Below, piece by piece: positions 1 through 6,347 of a stretch of 36,454 nucleotides of DNA; position 1 is the stretch's first letter, and each line of letters starts with the position of its first letter. The notes beneath the pieces are model-generated. The model did not search any database. It was not told where the DNA came from and saw nothing but the letters and a program-made list of their open reading frames with translations. The translations under genes and the position numbers were made by a program. The DNA is from Actinotignum schaalii_C (GTDB lineage Bacteria > Actinomycetota > Actinomycetes > Actinomycetales > Actinomycetaceae). The stretch covers positions 1 to 36,454 of the forward strand of contig NZ_JAWUEL010000022.1 in NCBI RefSeq assembly GCF_034119425.1. Reading direction: 5' to 3'.

Positions 1-464
1 GGTCAGCCGCCGGGGCGGGGCGCCCGGCTGCTACCGGGCAGCGGGCGAGCGCCTACCCGCGGGTATCCGCTCCGGAAGGTGCTGCTCCCGCGAAGCAAAC
101 CGTGGGCATCCGCCGGATTCGGATGACTATCGCCAAGGTGGAGCCGATGTCCGCCATGAAAATCGGCTTCCTGCTGTCCGTGGCGATTGGCATCATGATT
201 GTCATCGCGATGATGCTTATCTGGTTCGTGCTGGACGGCATGCACGTGTTCTCCCAAATGTCGGATCTTTTTGACACCCTTGGCAATGAAGAATTGCTGC
301 GGGTGGGTGAATACATGGAATTTGGCCGCTGGATGGCTTTCGCTGTGCTGGTGGGGATTATCCATATTGTGCTTCTGACCGCGCTCTCCGCGATCGCGGC
401 ACTTATCTACAATCTTTTCGCTGCTCTGGTGGGAGGACTGCGCCTGACAGTCACCGATGAGTAG
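1..464 (+). CDS. DUF3566 transmembrane protein, 5'-truncated
   Basis: The frame is open from base 3 to the TAG at 462-464, so the gene begins outside the window. The visible N-terminal part is Ala/Pro/Gly-rich and low in complexity. It is followed by a conserved core starting near GIRRIRMTIAKVEPMSAMK, with two strongly hydrophobic helices (about 165-245 and 335-440 in DNA coordinates). This is the DUF3566 layout: a disordered tail, then a two-helix membrane domain. In Actinobacteria the gene is normally immediately downstream of gyrA and upstream of tRNA-Ile and tRNA-Ala, and the same tRNAs follow here. An ATG at 102 could be a start, but the open frame upstream and the family's usual tail favour a longer protein. 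The function is not established. It overlaps the next gene by 8 bases. Confidence 0.85.
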   Translation, partial: SAAGAGRPAATGQRASAYPRVSAPEGAAPAKQTVGIRRIRMTIAKVEPMSAMKIGFLLSVAIGIMIVIAMMLIWFVLDGMHVFSQMSDLFDTLGNEELLRVGEYMEFGRWMAFAVLVGIIHIVLLTALSAIAALIYNLFAALVGGLRLTVTDE

Positions 465-1146
465 GGCGCGCGTCCCGTGGTGGCTGTGGGTTATCCGCTA
501 CCTTGTGCTGGCCCTGGGCCTATTCATTATGGGCTTCGGTATCCAGCTGGCTATCGCTTCTGACCTGGGTACCTCCCCCATTTCTTCGCTCCCCTACGTG
601 GTCTCGCGCATCACGCCGATCTCGGTGGGCACCCTGACCGGGTGTATGCACGTGGTGTTCATTGTTATCCAGGTGGCCTTGCTGCGCCGGGAATTTCCGC
701 CGCTGGAATTTCTACAATTACCCATGGCTGTACTTATGGCCACGGGTATCGAAGCGGCTGGCGCGATCCTCGGTCAGATCACGTATTCGAGCTACCCGCA
801 GCAGTGGCTGCTCTGCCTGGGCGGGGTGGCGGTGCTCGCGGTAGGAATCTGCGTGGAGGTGAGCTCCGGGGCGATTGTCAACGCCGGCGAAGGCGTGGTG
901 ATCGCAATCTACCGGAAAACAGTGCGCCGCTTCGGCGTGCATCGCTGGACTAATTTCGGCGCCATTAAGGTCTATAACGACGCCGCCCTGGTTGTTCTGG
1001 CCAGCGCATTGTCGCTCGCGATGCTCGGGGAGCTCGTGGGCGTGCGAGAAGGCACCCTCGCGGCTGCGGTGCTCACCGGCCCGGCCATCCGCTTGGTGAC
1101 TCCCTGGATTGGGGTGCCGCTGCGCCGGCTGCTGCGGTTGGCTTAG
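457..1146 (+). CDS. YczE/YitT-like integral membrane protein
   Basis: A 229-residue, very hydrophobic protein with about five membrane spans. The N-terminal segment LGLFIMGFGIQLAIASDLGT, followed by SPISSLPYV, is typical of the YczE/YyaS/YitT family (DUF6198-type), and the C-terminal part has the usual positively charged ending. Members are integral membrane proteins without a firmly assigned transport substrate. The ATG at 457 lies inside the end of the DUF3566 gene (8-base overlap), which suggests translational coupling. It is not a usual member of the gyrA-tRNA block and may be an insertion. The family call is reasonably firm; no function should be read into it. Confidence 0.7.
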   Translation: MSRARVPWWLWVIRYLVLALGLFIMGFGIQLAIASDLGTSPISSLPYVVSRITPISVGTLTGCMHVVFIVIQVALLRREFPPLEFLQLPMAVLMATGIEAAGAILGQITYSSYPQQWLLCLGGVAVLAVGICVEVSSGAIVNAGEGVVIAIYRKTVRRFGVHRWTNFGAIKVYNDAALVVLASALSLAMLGELVGVREGTLAAAVLTGPAIRLVTPWIGVPLRRLLRLA

Positions 1147-1205
1147 TTACTGGCCACCAGCCACCCGCCCCTGCTGCGGCTGAGCTAGCCACGTGCCGGC
1201 CGGGC

Positions 1206-1224
1206 GCGCCGGCTTCGCCGGCGC
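1206..1224 (+). terminator. GC hairpin after the membrane protein gene
   Basis: Perfect 8-bp stem GCGCCGGC / GCCGGCGC with a TTC loop, about 60 bp after the stop codon. No clean T-run follows, so termination is plausible but unproven. Confidence 0.35.
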
Positions 1225-1354
1225 CGGCGTCGTTGTAGAAAATGCGCGTGCGGGTGCGGGAAAACGCGCGAATGGGGGTGTGGGTTCCCGGGTGTGACAA
1301 CAGTGTTTGAGCACGCCATCGGACCGGTGTGACGCGAACCGCAAGCAAAACGAT

Positions 1355-1383
1355 TTGGAAACAGCGGCTCGCCGGTGTAAACT
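1355..1383 (+). promoter_or_regulatory. Promoter of the tRNA-Ile/tRNA-Ala unit
   Basis: TTGGAA (1355-1360), a 17-bp spacer, then TAAACT (1378-1383) preceded by TG (extended -10). The predicted start falls around 1390, a few bases before the mature tRNA-Ile at 1396. Spacing and position make this a convincing sigma-A-type promoter. It probably drives tRNA-Ile, the small ORF and tRNA-Ala together. Confidence 0.65.
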
Positions 1384-1395
1384 CATGTGGTCACC

Positions 1396-1469
1396 GGGCC
1401 TATAGCTCAGTTGGTTAGAGCGCAGTCCTGATAAGACTGAGGTCGATGGTTCGAGTCCATCTAGGCCCA
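1396..1469 (+). tRNA. tRNA-Ile (anticodon GAT)
   Basis: A full cloverleaf of 74 bases. The acceptor arm is GGGCCTA with TAGGCCC plus discriminator A, the D stem GCTC/GAGC, the anticodon stem CAGTC/GACTG around loop CTGATAA, and the T arm GATGG-TTCGAGT-CCATC. The anticodon is GAT. The 3' CCA is not encoded (C, G, G follow the discriminator), unlike the neighbouring tRNA-Ala. Confidence 0.97.
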
Positions 1470-1486
1470 CGGTTACGAGGAGGCTT

Positions 1487-1612
1487 ATGAAACGGGTTGG
1501 TTTCTTCCTCGGCTCACTTGCTGCTGGATGTTGTGCTGTCGCTGCCCTGGTGCACGTGATGGATGAGCATTCTCGTTGGCACCACGTTCCGGATCCCGCG
1601 CCGGAATCTTAG
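1487..1612 (+). CDS. DLW-39-like small membrane protein (41 aa)
   Basis: A 41-residue protein starting MKRVGFFLGSLAAG, with one short hydrophobic segment and a charged C-terminus containing a Trp (HSRWHHVPD). A strong ribosome binding site (GAGGAGG) sits just upstream of the ATG. Small proteins of this size and design, called DLW-39 after a C-terminal Asp-Leu-Trp motif, lie in the same tRNA-Ile/tRNA-Ala neighbourhood of many Actinobacteria. Here the exact DLW is absent, so the assignment rests on position, size and architecture. The last base of its TAG stop is the first base of tRNA-Ala. Function unknown. Confidence 0.6.
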   Translation: MKRVGFFLGSLAAGCCAVAALVHVMDEHSRWHHVPDPAPES

Positions 1613-1687
1613 GGGCTATGGCGCAATTGGTAGCGCACCTGCTTTGCAAGCAGGGGGTTAGGGGTTCGAGTCCCCTTAGCTCCACCA
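1612..1687 (+). tRNA. tRNA-Ala (anticodon TGC), CCA encoded
   Basis: Acceptor GGGGCTA pairs with TAGCTCC (one G-T pair), D stem GCGC/GCGC, anticodon stem CCTGC/GCAGG around loop TTTGCAA, T arm AGGGG-TTCGAGT-CCCCT, discriminator A at 1684 and an encoded CCA at 1685-1687. The first base is shared with the stop codon of the preceding small ORF. Confidence 0.97.
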
Positions 1688-1864
1688 GGTTTTCCTTTCA
1701 TGCTTGGCCTTTAGGCCGCCAGCAAAATGTGCGTGGGTGACAGTTTTCAGCGGGTTTTATGTTCCTGATGTACATTTTGCGGCTCGTCAGGTCCGAAATG
1801 TACATTCTGTGAAGCCGGAAGACCAAGCCAGAGGCCTATTCGGGATAAACGTAACCCCGGCGAT

Positions 1865-2009
1865 TCAGCCGAGGCTGGTGATCGTTTCGGGGTCTTCGCG
1901 AGTAATCCTACGGGAAATTCGAAACGCTTTGGCCCAGCGTATTGGCGTGCGCCTGAATTGACTCAAGTTCCCAAGGTTCGAAGCGGATGTCCACCGTGGA
2001 TGTGTTCAT
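1865..2009 (-). pseudogene. Ribbon-helix-helix (antitoxin-like) protein, frameshifted
   Basis: Reading the minus strand from the ATG at 2009, after a good ribosome binding site (GGAGAGG), gives MNTSTVDIRFEPWELESIQA followed by HANTLGQSVSNF, then a premature TAG at 1908-1910 (33 aa). Removing one C at the CCC just before that stop restores RRITREDPETITSLG and a natural TGA at 1865-1867 (about 47 aa). A beta strand with alternating residues, then a helix and SVSNFxRR, is the layout of small MetJ/Arc-type ribbon-helix-helix proteins. They are often antitoxins or autoregulators. No toxin partner is visible. A truncated 33-residue product, or a sequencing error, cannot be excluded. Confidence 0.55.
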
Positions 2010-2054
2010 AACTTACCTCTCCTACAACGTTGTGAAGCAAGTGCTAAGGTCGCT

Positions 2055-2068
2055 ATATCCAAGGATAT
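2055..2068. promoter_or_regulatory. 14-bp palindrome upstream of the RHH remnant
   Basis: ATATCC-AA-GGATAT is a perfect palindrome 46 bp upstream of the RHH start codon, between that gene and the iterons. Ribbon-helix-helix proteins usually repress their own promoter through such sites, so it may be the old operator. This is inference from position only. Confidence 0.35.
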
Positions 2069-2094
2069 CTTCAATGGGATCGCCCGCGCTCCAC

Positions 2095-2221
2095 AAACTG
2101 ACGACTGAAATCCCCACAAACTGACGACTCGATTTCCGATAAACTGACGACTGTATGGTCCATAAACTGACGACTGTATGGTCCATAAACTGACGACTGT
2201 ATGGTCCATAAACTGACGACT
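2095..2221. repeat. Six iterons with an exact 23-bp period
   Basis: The 12-bp core AAACTGACGACT occurs without mismatch six times, at 2095, 2118, 2141, 2164, 2187 and 2210, always 23 bp apart. The three linkers between copies 3 to 6 are identical (GTATGGTCCAT). The first two linkers differ, so the left part of the array is older or under less constraint. The array ends 30 bp before the ATG of the AAA/DUF4143 ATPase and lies on the upstream side of the broken RHH gene, so it could control both. It is not a CRISPR: the linkers are identical and only 11 bp. Perfect cores with variable linkers suggest a multimeric protein-binding site. Confidence 0.95.
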
Positions 2222-2251
2222 CCGCCCTAAAAGCGCGAAATATCAGGGAAA

Positions 2252-3511
2252 ATGAAAGCGGGCGATATGGCTCAGGAAAGTGTCTCTTACCGGCCCAGGC
2301 TGGCCGATAGCGAGCTGGAGGACGCCCTTGCGCGCGCCGGTGGTGTGCTCGTGACCGGGCCTAAGGGTTGCGGGAAAACGGAGACGGCCCGCCGGTATGC
2401 CAAGAGTGCGATCCAGGCGGATATCGATCCGCAGCTCGAACAGCAATTAGCGGTGCTCCCGCAGCTTGTCCTCGAGGGCGATACCCCGCGGCTTGTGGAC
2501 GAATGGCAGGTTTACCCGGTGCTATGGGATCTCGCCCGGCATGAAATTGATCGGCGCCACCGCCCGGGCCAGTTCATTTTTACTGGTTCCACCGCTCCCG
2601 GCGAGGGCGCCGCCCGCCATAGCGGTGCGGGGCGGTTCGCGCGCCTCGTGATGGGAACTATGACCTTCGCGGAAACCGGGCACAGTGACAGCGCCGTCTC
2701 CCTGCGTGAGCTCGCGCAATTACCGCCCGGAGCTGCGATAACTCCGGCCTCCTCCTCCCTCACCGTTCCGGATATCGCCCAGCGCATCGCGCACGGGGGC
2801 TGGCCGGGCAACCTCGAGCTCAGCACGGAACAAGCTCGTGCTAATAATCGTGATTATCTGGAGACTGTCTGCGCCGTCGACATTAGAATTCCGGACAATA
2901 CATATCGTGACCCGCAGCGCGTCGCGGCTCTCCTCACCTCCCTCGCGCGCGGAACCGCAACGGAAATGTCCGTCAGCGCCCTGGCGCGCGATACCGGCCT
3001 GGCGCGCGATTCGGTGCGTGACTACCTCGATTCTTTGCAGCGTATTTTTATTACGACGCCGCAGCCAGCCTGGCGCGCGCATCTTCGCTCCGCAGCGCCG
3101 CTCCGAGAAGCGCCCAAGCATCACCTGGCCGATCCGGCGCTTGCCGTCGCCGCATTGCACGCAAGCGAGCGCGAACTCCTGGACGACCTGGAGTTTTTCG
3201 GGCAGCTTTTCGAATCCCAGGTTGTGCACGATCTGCGCTACCTGGCTCGTACCGATATTTATCACGGCCGCGGCGCTGACGGGCTGGAAGTGGATGGCAT
3301 CCTGGACGTTGGTGGGCGTACGGCGCTGGTAGAAGTAAAACTCGGCTCGGTTCCGAGCATTATTGATGGAGCAGCCGCGAATTTACAGCGGTTCGCGCGG
3401 CGGTATGTGAAAAGCACCGATCCGCTCCTCGTGGTGGTGACCGGATCGGGCCTCAGTTACACCCGTCCCGATGGCGTGCACGTGGTGGCCTTCGGAAACC
3501 TCGGCGCGTGA
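2252..3511 (+). CDS. AAA ATPase with DUF4143 (PD-(D/E)XK-like) C-terminus
   Basis: A 419-residue member of the widespread AAA_14/DUF4143 ATP-binding family, whose cellular role is unknown. Visible features: Walker A GPKGCGKT (36-43); Walker B-like LVDEWQ (81-86); sensor-1-like FIFTGST (108-114); a helix-turn-helix-like stretch SVSALARDTGLARDSVRDYL (240-259); and a C-terminal domain with E321, D348 and E361-V-K363, resembling a PD-(D/E)XK nuclease fold. The chosen ATG has AGGG just upstream; an ATG at 2267 (MAQESVSYRP) is an alternative. The gene stands alone behind the iteron array, and no partner gene follows. The iterons are the natural candidate for its regulation, directly or through another protein. 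Confidence 0.88.
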   Translation: MKAGDMAQESVSYRPRLADSELEDALARAGGVLVTGPKGCGKTETARRYAKSAIQADIDPQLEQQLAVLPQLVLEGDTPRLVDEWQVYPVLWDLARHEIDRRHRPGQFIFTGSTAPGEGAARHSGAGRFARLVMGTMTFAETGHSDSAVSLRELAQLPPGAAITPASSSLTVPDIAQRIAHGGWPGNLELSTEQARANNRDYLETVCAVDIRIPDNTYRDPQRVAALLTSLARGTATEMSVSALARDTGLARDSVRDYLDSLQRIFITTPQPAWRAHLRSAAPLREAPKHHLADPALAVAALHASERELLDDLEFFGQLFESQVVHDLRYLARTDIYHGRGADGLEVDGILDVGGRTALVEVKLGSVPSIIDGAAANLQRFARRYVKSTDPLLVVVTGSGLSYTRPDGVHVVAFGNLGA

Positions 3512-3526
3512 AGGCGGCGACGGGAA

Positions 3527-3557
3527 TGTACTGCGTTTGTGGTACATACGCGGTACA
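3527..3557. repeat. 31-bp palindromic element, copy 1
   Basis: Arms TGTACTGCG (3527-3535) and CGCGGTACA (3549-3557) form an imperfect palindrome with a 13-bp centre that itself contains GGTACAT. A second copy of the same length lies at 30988-31018. After reverse-complementing, I count 25 of 31 identical positions. It sits 15 bp after the DUF4143 stop codon. The rest of the gap up to 3710 is a C-rich stretch with the word ACCCGCGCCTC repeated and no gene. Confidence 0.6.
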
Positions 3558-3710
3558 GCTCGGAAAGAATATACCGTCTCCGGCGCCGCCCGCGCCTCGC
3601 GTTCCGAATCCGCTCGCACCCGCGCCTCGCACCCGCGCCTCACGCCCCGGCGCACTCCCGCCCGCCAGCCCACCATCAGGTACTTTCCAGCGCCCTCCCA
3701 GGCCGCGCGG

Positions 3711-3765
3711 TACCCTAGAGATGCCGGGCAAAGCAGCCCGGATCCGAACATAGAGCCGAACATAG
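3711..3765 (+). promoter_or_regulatory. Possible gntR promoter and structured leader
   Basis: TACCCT (3711-3716) fits a -10 box; no good -35 is seen. The following leader contains a hairpin CCGGGC-AAAGCA-GCCCGG (3724-3741) and a 10-bp direct repeat CCGAACATAG (3744-3753 and 3756-3765, 12-bp period). The direct repeat could be a binding site. Confidence 0.4.
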
Positions 3766-3792
3766 ACGTCCAGGAAGCGATGGTGAGGAACC

Positions 3793-4560
3793 ATGCACAC
3801 CGAGTCCCCGGGCCTTGACCGCAATGCCCCCACTCCGATTTTTCGGCAGCTCGCCACCTGGATGCGTGAACAAGTGAGTACCGGTGCGTGGCGGCGCGGT
3901 GACCAGCTTCCCATGGAAATCACCCTCGCCGAACAGCTCAATGTGGCCCGGGGGACCCTGCGTAAAGCCGTGGACCAGCTCATCGACGAAGGCCTGCTGG
4001 TGCGGGTGCGTGGGCGCGGCACGTTCATCGCCCACGATATTGTGCGCTCGCCGCTCACCTCCTCCCTCACCACCCTCGCCGAAGAACTTGAGCAGCGCGG
4101 CATTGACTACACCACCCGGGTGCTCGCCCAGGAAGTCATTCCTGCCCCGCCGCCGATTGCGGCTGCGCTGGGAGTTGATGGCAGCATTTTCCACCTGCGC
4201 CGCATGCGCGGCGATGCCGAAGGCTCCATCACGCTCCTTGATAATTGGGTGGTTCTCCCCCCGCTGTGCGCGGAACGTGCCATCCTCGTCAAGCAGGATT
4301 ACGCGGAAAATTCCCTCTTCGGCACTCTGGAAAATGGTCTCGGCATCGCCCTCTCGCACGGCAGCCGCACCATTTCGGCCACCGGGGCGGATCGCAATCT
4401 TGCGCGTATCCTCGGAATTCCGCACGGTTTCCCGCTTATCGATATGAAGCAAGTAACCTACGACGCCTCCGACCGTCCGGTAGAAACTTCGCGGATCTGG
4501 ATTCGCCCGGATCGCCTGCGGATTCACTCCATCGTGCACCGCACCCCGCTACCGGTCTAA
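3793..4560 (+). CDS. GntR-family (HutC/UTRA) transcriptional regulator
   Basis: A 255-residue regulator. An N-terminal winged helix (about 12-80) shows the GntR signature: PIFRQLATWMREQV, GDQLPMEITLAEQLNVARGT and the wing RVRGRGTFIA. A UTRA ligand-binding domain of the HutC subfamily follows (about 95-250), ending RPVETSRIWIRPDRLRI. The start is supported by GAGGAACC ahead of the ATG. It lies directly upstream of, and on the same strand as, the nucleoside/sugar operon beginning at 4643, so it most likely senses a sugar phosphate or nucleoside-derived metabolite and represses that operon. Ligand identity is inferred from context only. Confidence 0.9.
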   Translation: MHTESPGLDRNAPTPIFRQLATWMREQVSTGAWRRGDQLPMEITLAEQLNVARGTLRKAVDQLIDEGLLVRVRGRGTFIAHDIVRSPLTSSLTTLAEELEQRGIDYTTRVLAQEVIPAPPPIAAALGVDGSIFHLRRMRGDAEGSITLLDNWVVLPPLCAERAILVKQDYAENSLFGTLENGLGIALSHGSRTISATGADRNLARILGIPHGFPLIDMKQVTYDASDRPVETSRIWIRPDRLRIHSIVHRTPLPV

Positions 4561-4561
4561 A

Positions 4562-4612
4562 CTTGTCCACTAGCTGTACCTACTTGTATATGCTTGTTCA
4601 CACTGCTACCCT
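4562..4612 (+). promoter_or_regulatory. Promoter and operator of the nucleoside operon
   Basis: TTGTAT (4584-4589), a 17-bp spacer and TACCCT (4607-4612) make a good promoter about 30 bp before the kinase ATG. Around the -35, the word CTTGT occurs three times (4562-4566, 4583-4587, 4593-4597), the middle one overlapping the -35. A regulator bound there would block RNA polymerase, and the adjacent GntR protein is the obvious candidate. Confidence 0.55.
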
Positions 4613-4642
4613 CGCCTTAACGCACGAGTTCGAGGGGGAGCA

Positions 4643-5611
4643 ATGCGAATACTTGTTGTCGGCGGCTACGGCGTCGGCCTGTCGTTTTTCACCGCGCGCC
4701 CGCCCGCGGATGGAGAAACCATTTCCGGGGCGCGCTTCAGCCAGGAACACGGCGGCAAAGCATCGAACCAGGCAGTCGGGGTAGCTCGGCTAGGTATCCC
4801 GGTCAGCTTACTCACCGCTGTCGGTTCGGATTGGTACGCGCACGCCGCACGTGAGATGTGGGCGGCCGAGGGTGTGGACGCCTCCGCCGTCGTTACCAAA
4901 GAAGGCGTGACTATGGTTGGTGCGATTATTACGGATGCCACCGGAGAAAATCGGATTATTCTAGCCAACGGGGTCTTAGACCAGCTCAGCCCGGCGGATA
5001 TCGGCGCGCATGCCGCGATTTTCGAGAGTGTGGACACCGTTCTCATCTCCTGCGAAATTCCCGCGGCCAGCGTGGCCCGGGCCATCACCTTTGGGCGCGC
5101 GGCCGGAGCGCGCGTCATCCTCAACCCGGCTCCGGTGCCGCGCCTACCCGAACATGTGTTGCGGCAGGTCGATGTCATCACGCCGAACGAAACGGAAGCG
5201 GTTGCGCTTTTGCAGATGTTGGGGAACGCCGCCGCCGCTCCTGCGCTCGCTGCCCTCCCACCCCAAGAGAAAGCTGCGCGTATCGCCCGAGCTCTGGAGT
5301 GCACCGTGGTGCTCACTCACGGAGCAGCGGGTTGCTATGTGTGCGAAAGCGGGGGCAGGGCGGAGAAAATTTCAGCTGAGAAGCCGCGCGCTGTTGTGGA
5401 TACCACCGGGGCGGGGGATGCCACGAATGCGGCACTCGCGGCGGCGCTGACCTGCGGGGCCGGACCGGTGGAGGCGGCTCGCTTCGCGAATTGCGCCGGC
5501 GCACTTACCGTAGAAAAAGAAGGAGTGCTGCCGGGTATACCCAGCATTGATGATCTTCATACCCGCTTCGGTGCCGAACGCTGCGCCGTCGTACTTCCAC
5601 GAAACTCATAA
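4643..5611 (+). CDS. PfkB-family sugar kinase (ribokinase / deoxyribokinase type)
   Basis: A 322-residue cytoplasmic kinase of the ribokinase (PfkB) family. The N-terminal di-glycine sugar-binding signature HGGKASNQAVGVARLG lies near residues 36-51. The C-terminal DTTGAGDATNAALAAAL (about 254-270) holds the anion hole and catalytic Asp. NPAPVPRLPE and TPNETEA are also as in ribokinases. A strong ribosome binding site (GAGGGGGAG) precedes the ATG. It is the first gene of an operon with a DeoC-type aldolase and a nucleoside hydrolase, so its likely substrates are ribose or 2-deoxyribose released by the hydrolase. The sequence alone cannot decide between rbsK and deoK specificity. Confidence 0.85.
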   Translation: MRILVVGGYGVGLSFFTARPPADGETISGARFSQEHGGKASNQAVGVARLGIPVSLLTAVGSDWYAHAAREMWAAEGVDASAVVTKEGVTMVGAIITDATGENRIILANGVLDQLSPADIGAHAAIFESVDTVLISCEIPAASVARAITFGRAAGARVILNPAPVPRLPEHVLRQVDVITPNETEAVALLQMLGNAAAAPALAALPPQEKAARIARALECTVVLTHGAAGCYVCESGGRAEKISAEKPRAVVDTTGAGDATNAALAAALTCGAGPVEAARFANCAGALTVEKEGVLPGIPSIDDLHTRFGAERCAVVLPRNS

Positions 5612-5634
5612 CAATCCGAACGGAAGGATAAATA

Positions 5635-6339
5635 ATGGAAAAAACTACGCGTATCGCGCCGGAAAATATTACGAACCCGCGCGATTTAGCTCCGTATATC
5701 CAACATACCCTCATTAAGACCGGAACCACGCGGGCCGAATCGATCCGCCACGCCGAGCAGGCCATCGAATATGGATTCAACGCGGCTATGGTCGCTGGAT
5801 CTCAGGTGCCTATTACCGCGAAGGTTTTGGAAGGAACCGGGATTGAAGTGGCATCCGCTCTTGATTTTCCGACTACCGGGGTGATGACTTTGGCCGGGAA
5901 AGCCGCGGAAGCCGAAGCTTTGGTGAAGGCCGGCGCTACCCAGATTGATATCGGGGTGCAGATCGGATGGCTTAAAGACGGCGAATATGACAAGTTCCGC
6001 GAGGATATTGCCGGCGTCGTCGCCGCGGGTGTGCCCGTTAAGGTGATGCTCGAACTGCCGCTCCTCACCGAGGACGAACGCCGCGCCGCGGTGGAACTTT
6101 CCGTGGAAGCTGGTGTGAAGTATCTCAAAAATGCGTCGTCCGGTTCGGTAGAAAAGGCGAGCGTCGCATCCATTAAGTTCTTGAAAAGCCTGGCACCCGC
6201 GGGCGTTCTCATCAAGGGATCAGGTGGTATCTCCACCTTTGACCATGCACTATCTTTGATCCGGGCCGGAGCGGCCCTGGTGGGATCGTCGAACTCGGTC
6301 GCCATCGTGACCGGGGAAAACGGCCACGAGAGTTACTAG
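5635..6339 (+). CDS. deoC: Deoxyribose-phosphate aldolase-like (DeoC family)
   Basis: A 234-residue TIM-barrel class I aldolase. DeoC splits 2-deoxyribose 5-phosphate into glyceraldehyde 3-phosphate and acetaldehyde through a Schiff-base lysine. Equivalents of the E. coli catalytic residues are visible: D105 in QIDIGVQIG, K136 in VKVMLEL, and the Schiff-base K165. The surroundings of K165 differ: KNASSG replaces the usual KTSTG, and QHTLI replaces DHTLL near the N-terminus. A related aldolase with altered specificity is therefore possible. It follows the kinase by 23 bp with its own ribosome binding site (GGAAGG). Together, hydrolase, kinase and aldolase would take deoxynucleosides into glycolysis. 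Confidence 0.8.
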   Translation: MEKTTRIAPENITNPRDLAPYIQHTLIKTGTTRAESIRHAEQAIEYGFNAAMVAGSQVPITAKVLEGTGIEVASALDFPTTGVMTLAGKAAEAEALVKAGATQIDIGVQIGWLKDGEYDKFREDIAGVVAAGVPVKVMLELPLLTEDERRAAVELSVEAGVKYLKNASSGSVEKASVASIKFLKSLAPAGVLIKGSGGISTFDHALSLIRAGAALVGSSNSVAIVTGENGHESY

Positions 6340-6347
6340 GAGCACTC

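Larger units (their letters stand above)
1688..2251. other. Gene-poor stretch: palindromes, broken RHH gene and iteron array
   Basis: No intact gene is supported here. From left to right it holds a GGCCT/AGGCC hairpin (1706-1717); an inverted repeat AGCAAAATGT (1721-1730) facing ACATTTTGCG (1772-1781); two copies of the palindrome ATGTACAT (1768-1775 and 1798-1805, 30 bp apart); a frameshifted ribbon-helix-helix gene on the minus strand; a 14-bp palindrome; and six 23-bp direct repeats. The density of repeats next to a tRNA, plus the gene debris, looks like remains of an accessory insertion. An 85-codon plus-strand frame (1704-1961) has no ribosome binding site and no recognisable similarity. 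Confidence 0.5.

Noticed and set aside
1704..1961. 85-codon plus-strand gene after tRNA-Ala
   Set aside because: No ribosome binding site, overlaps the RHH remnant and palindromes, and no recognisable product.
2095..2221. CRISPR array
   Set aside because: Repeat cores are only 12 bp, the linkers are 11 bp and largely identical, and there are no cas genes.
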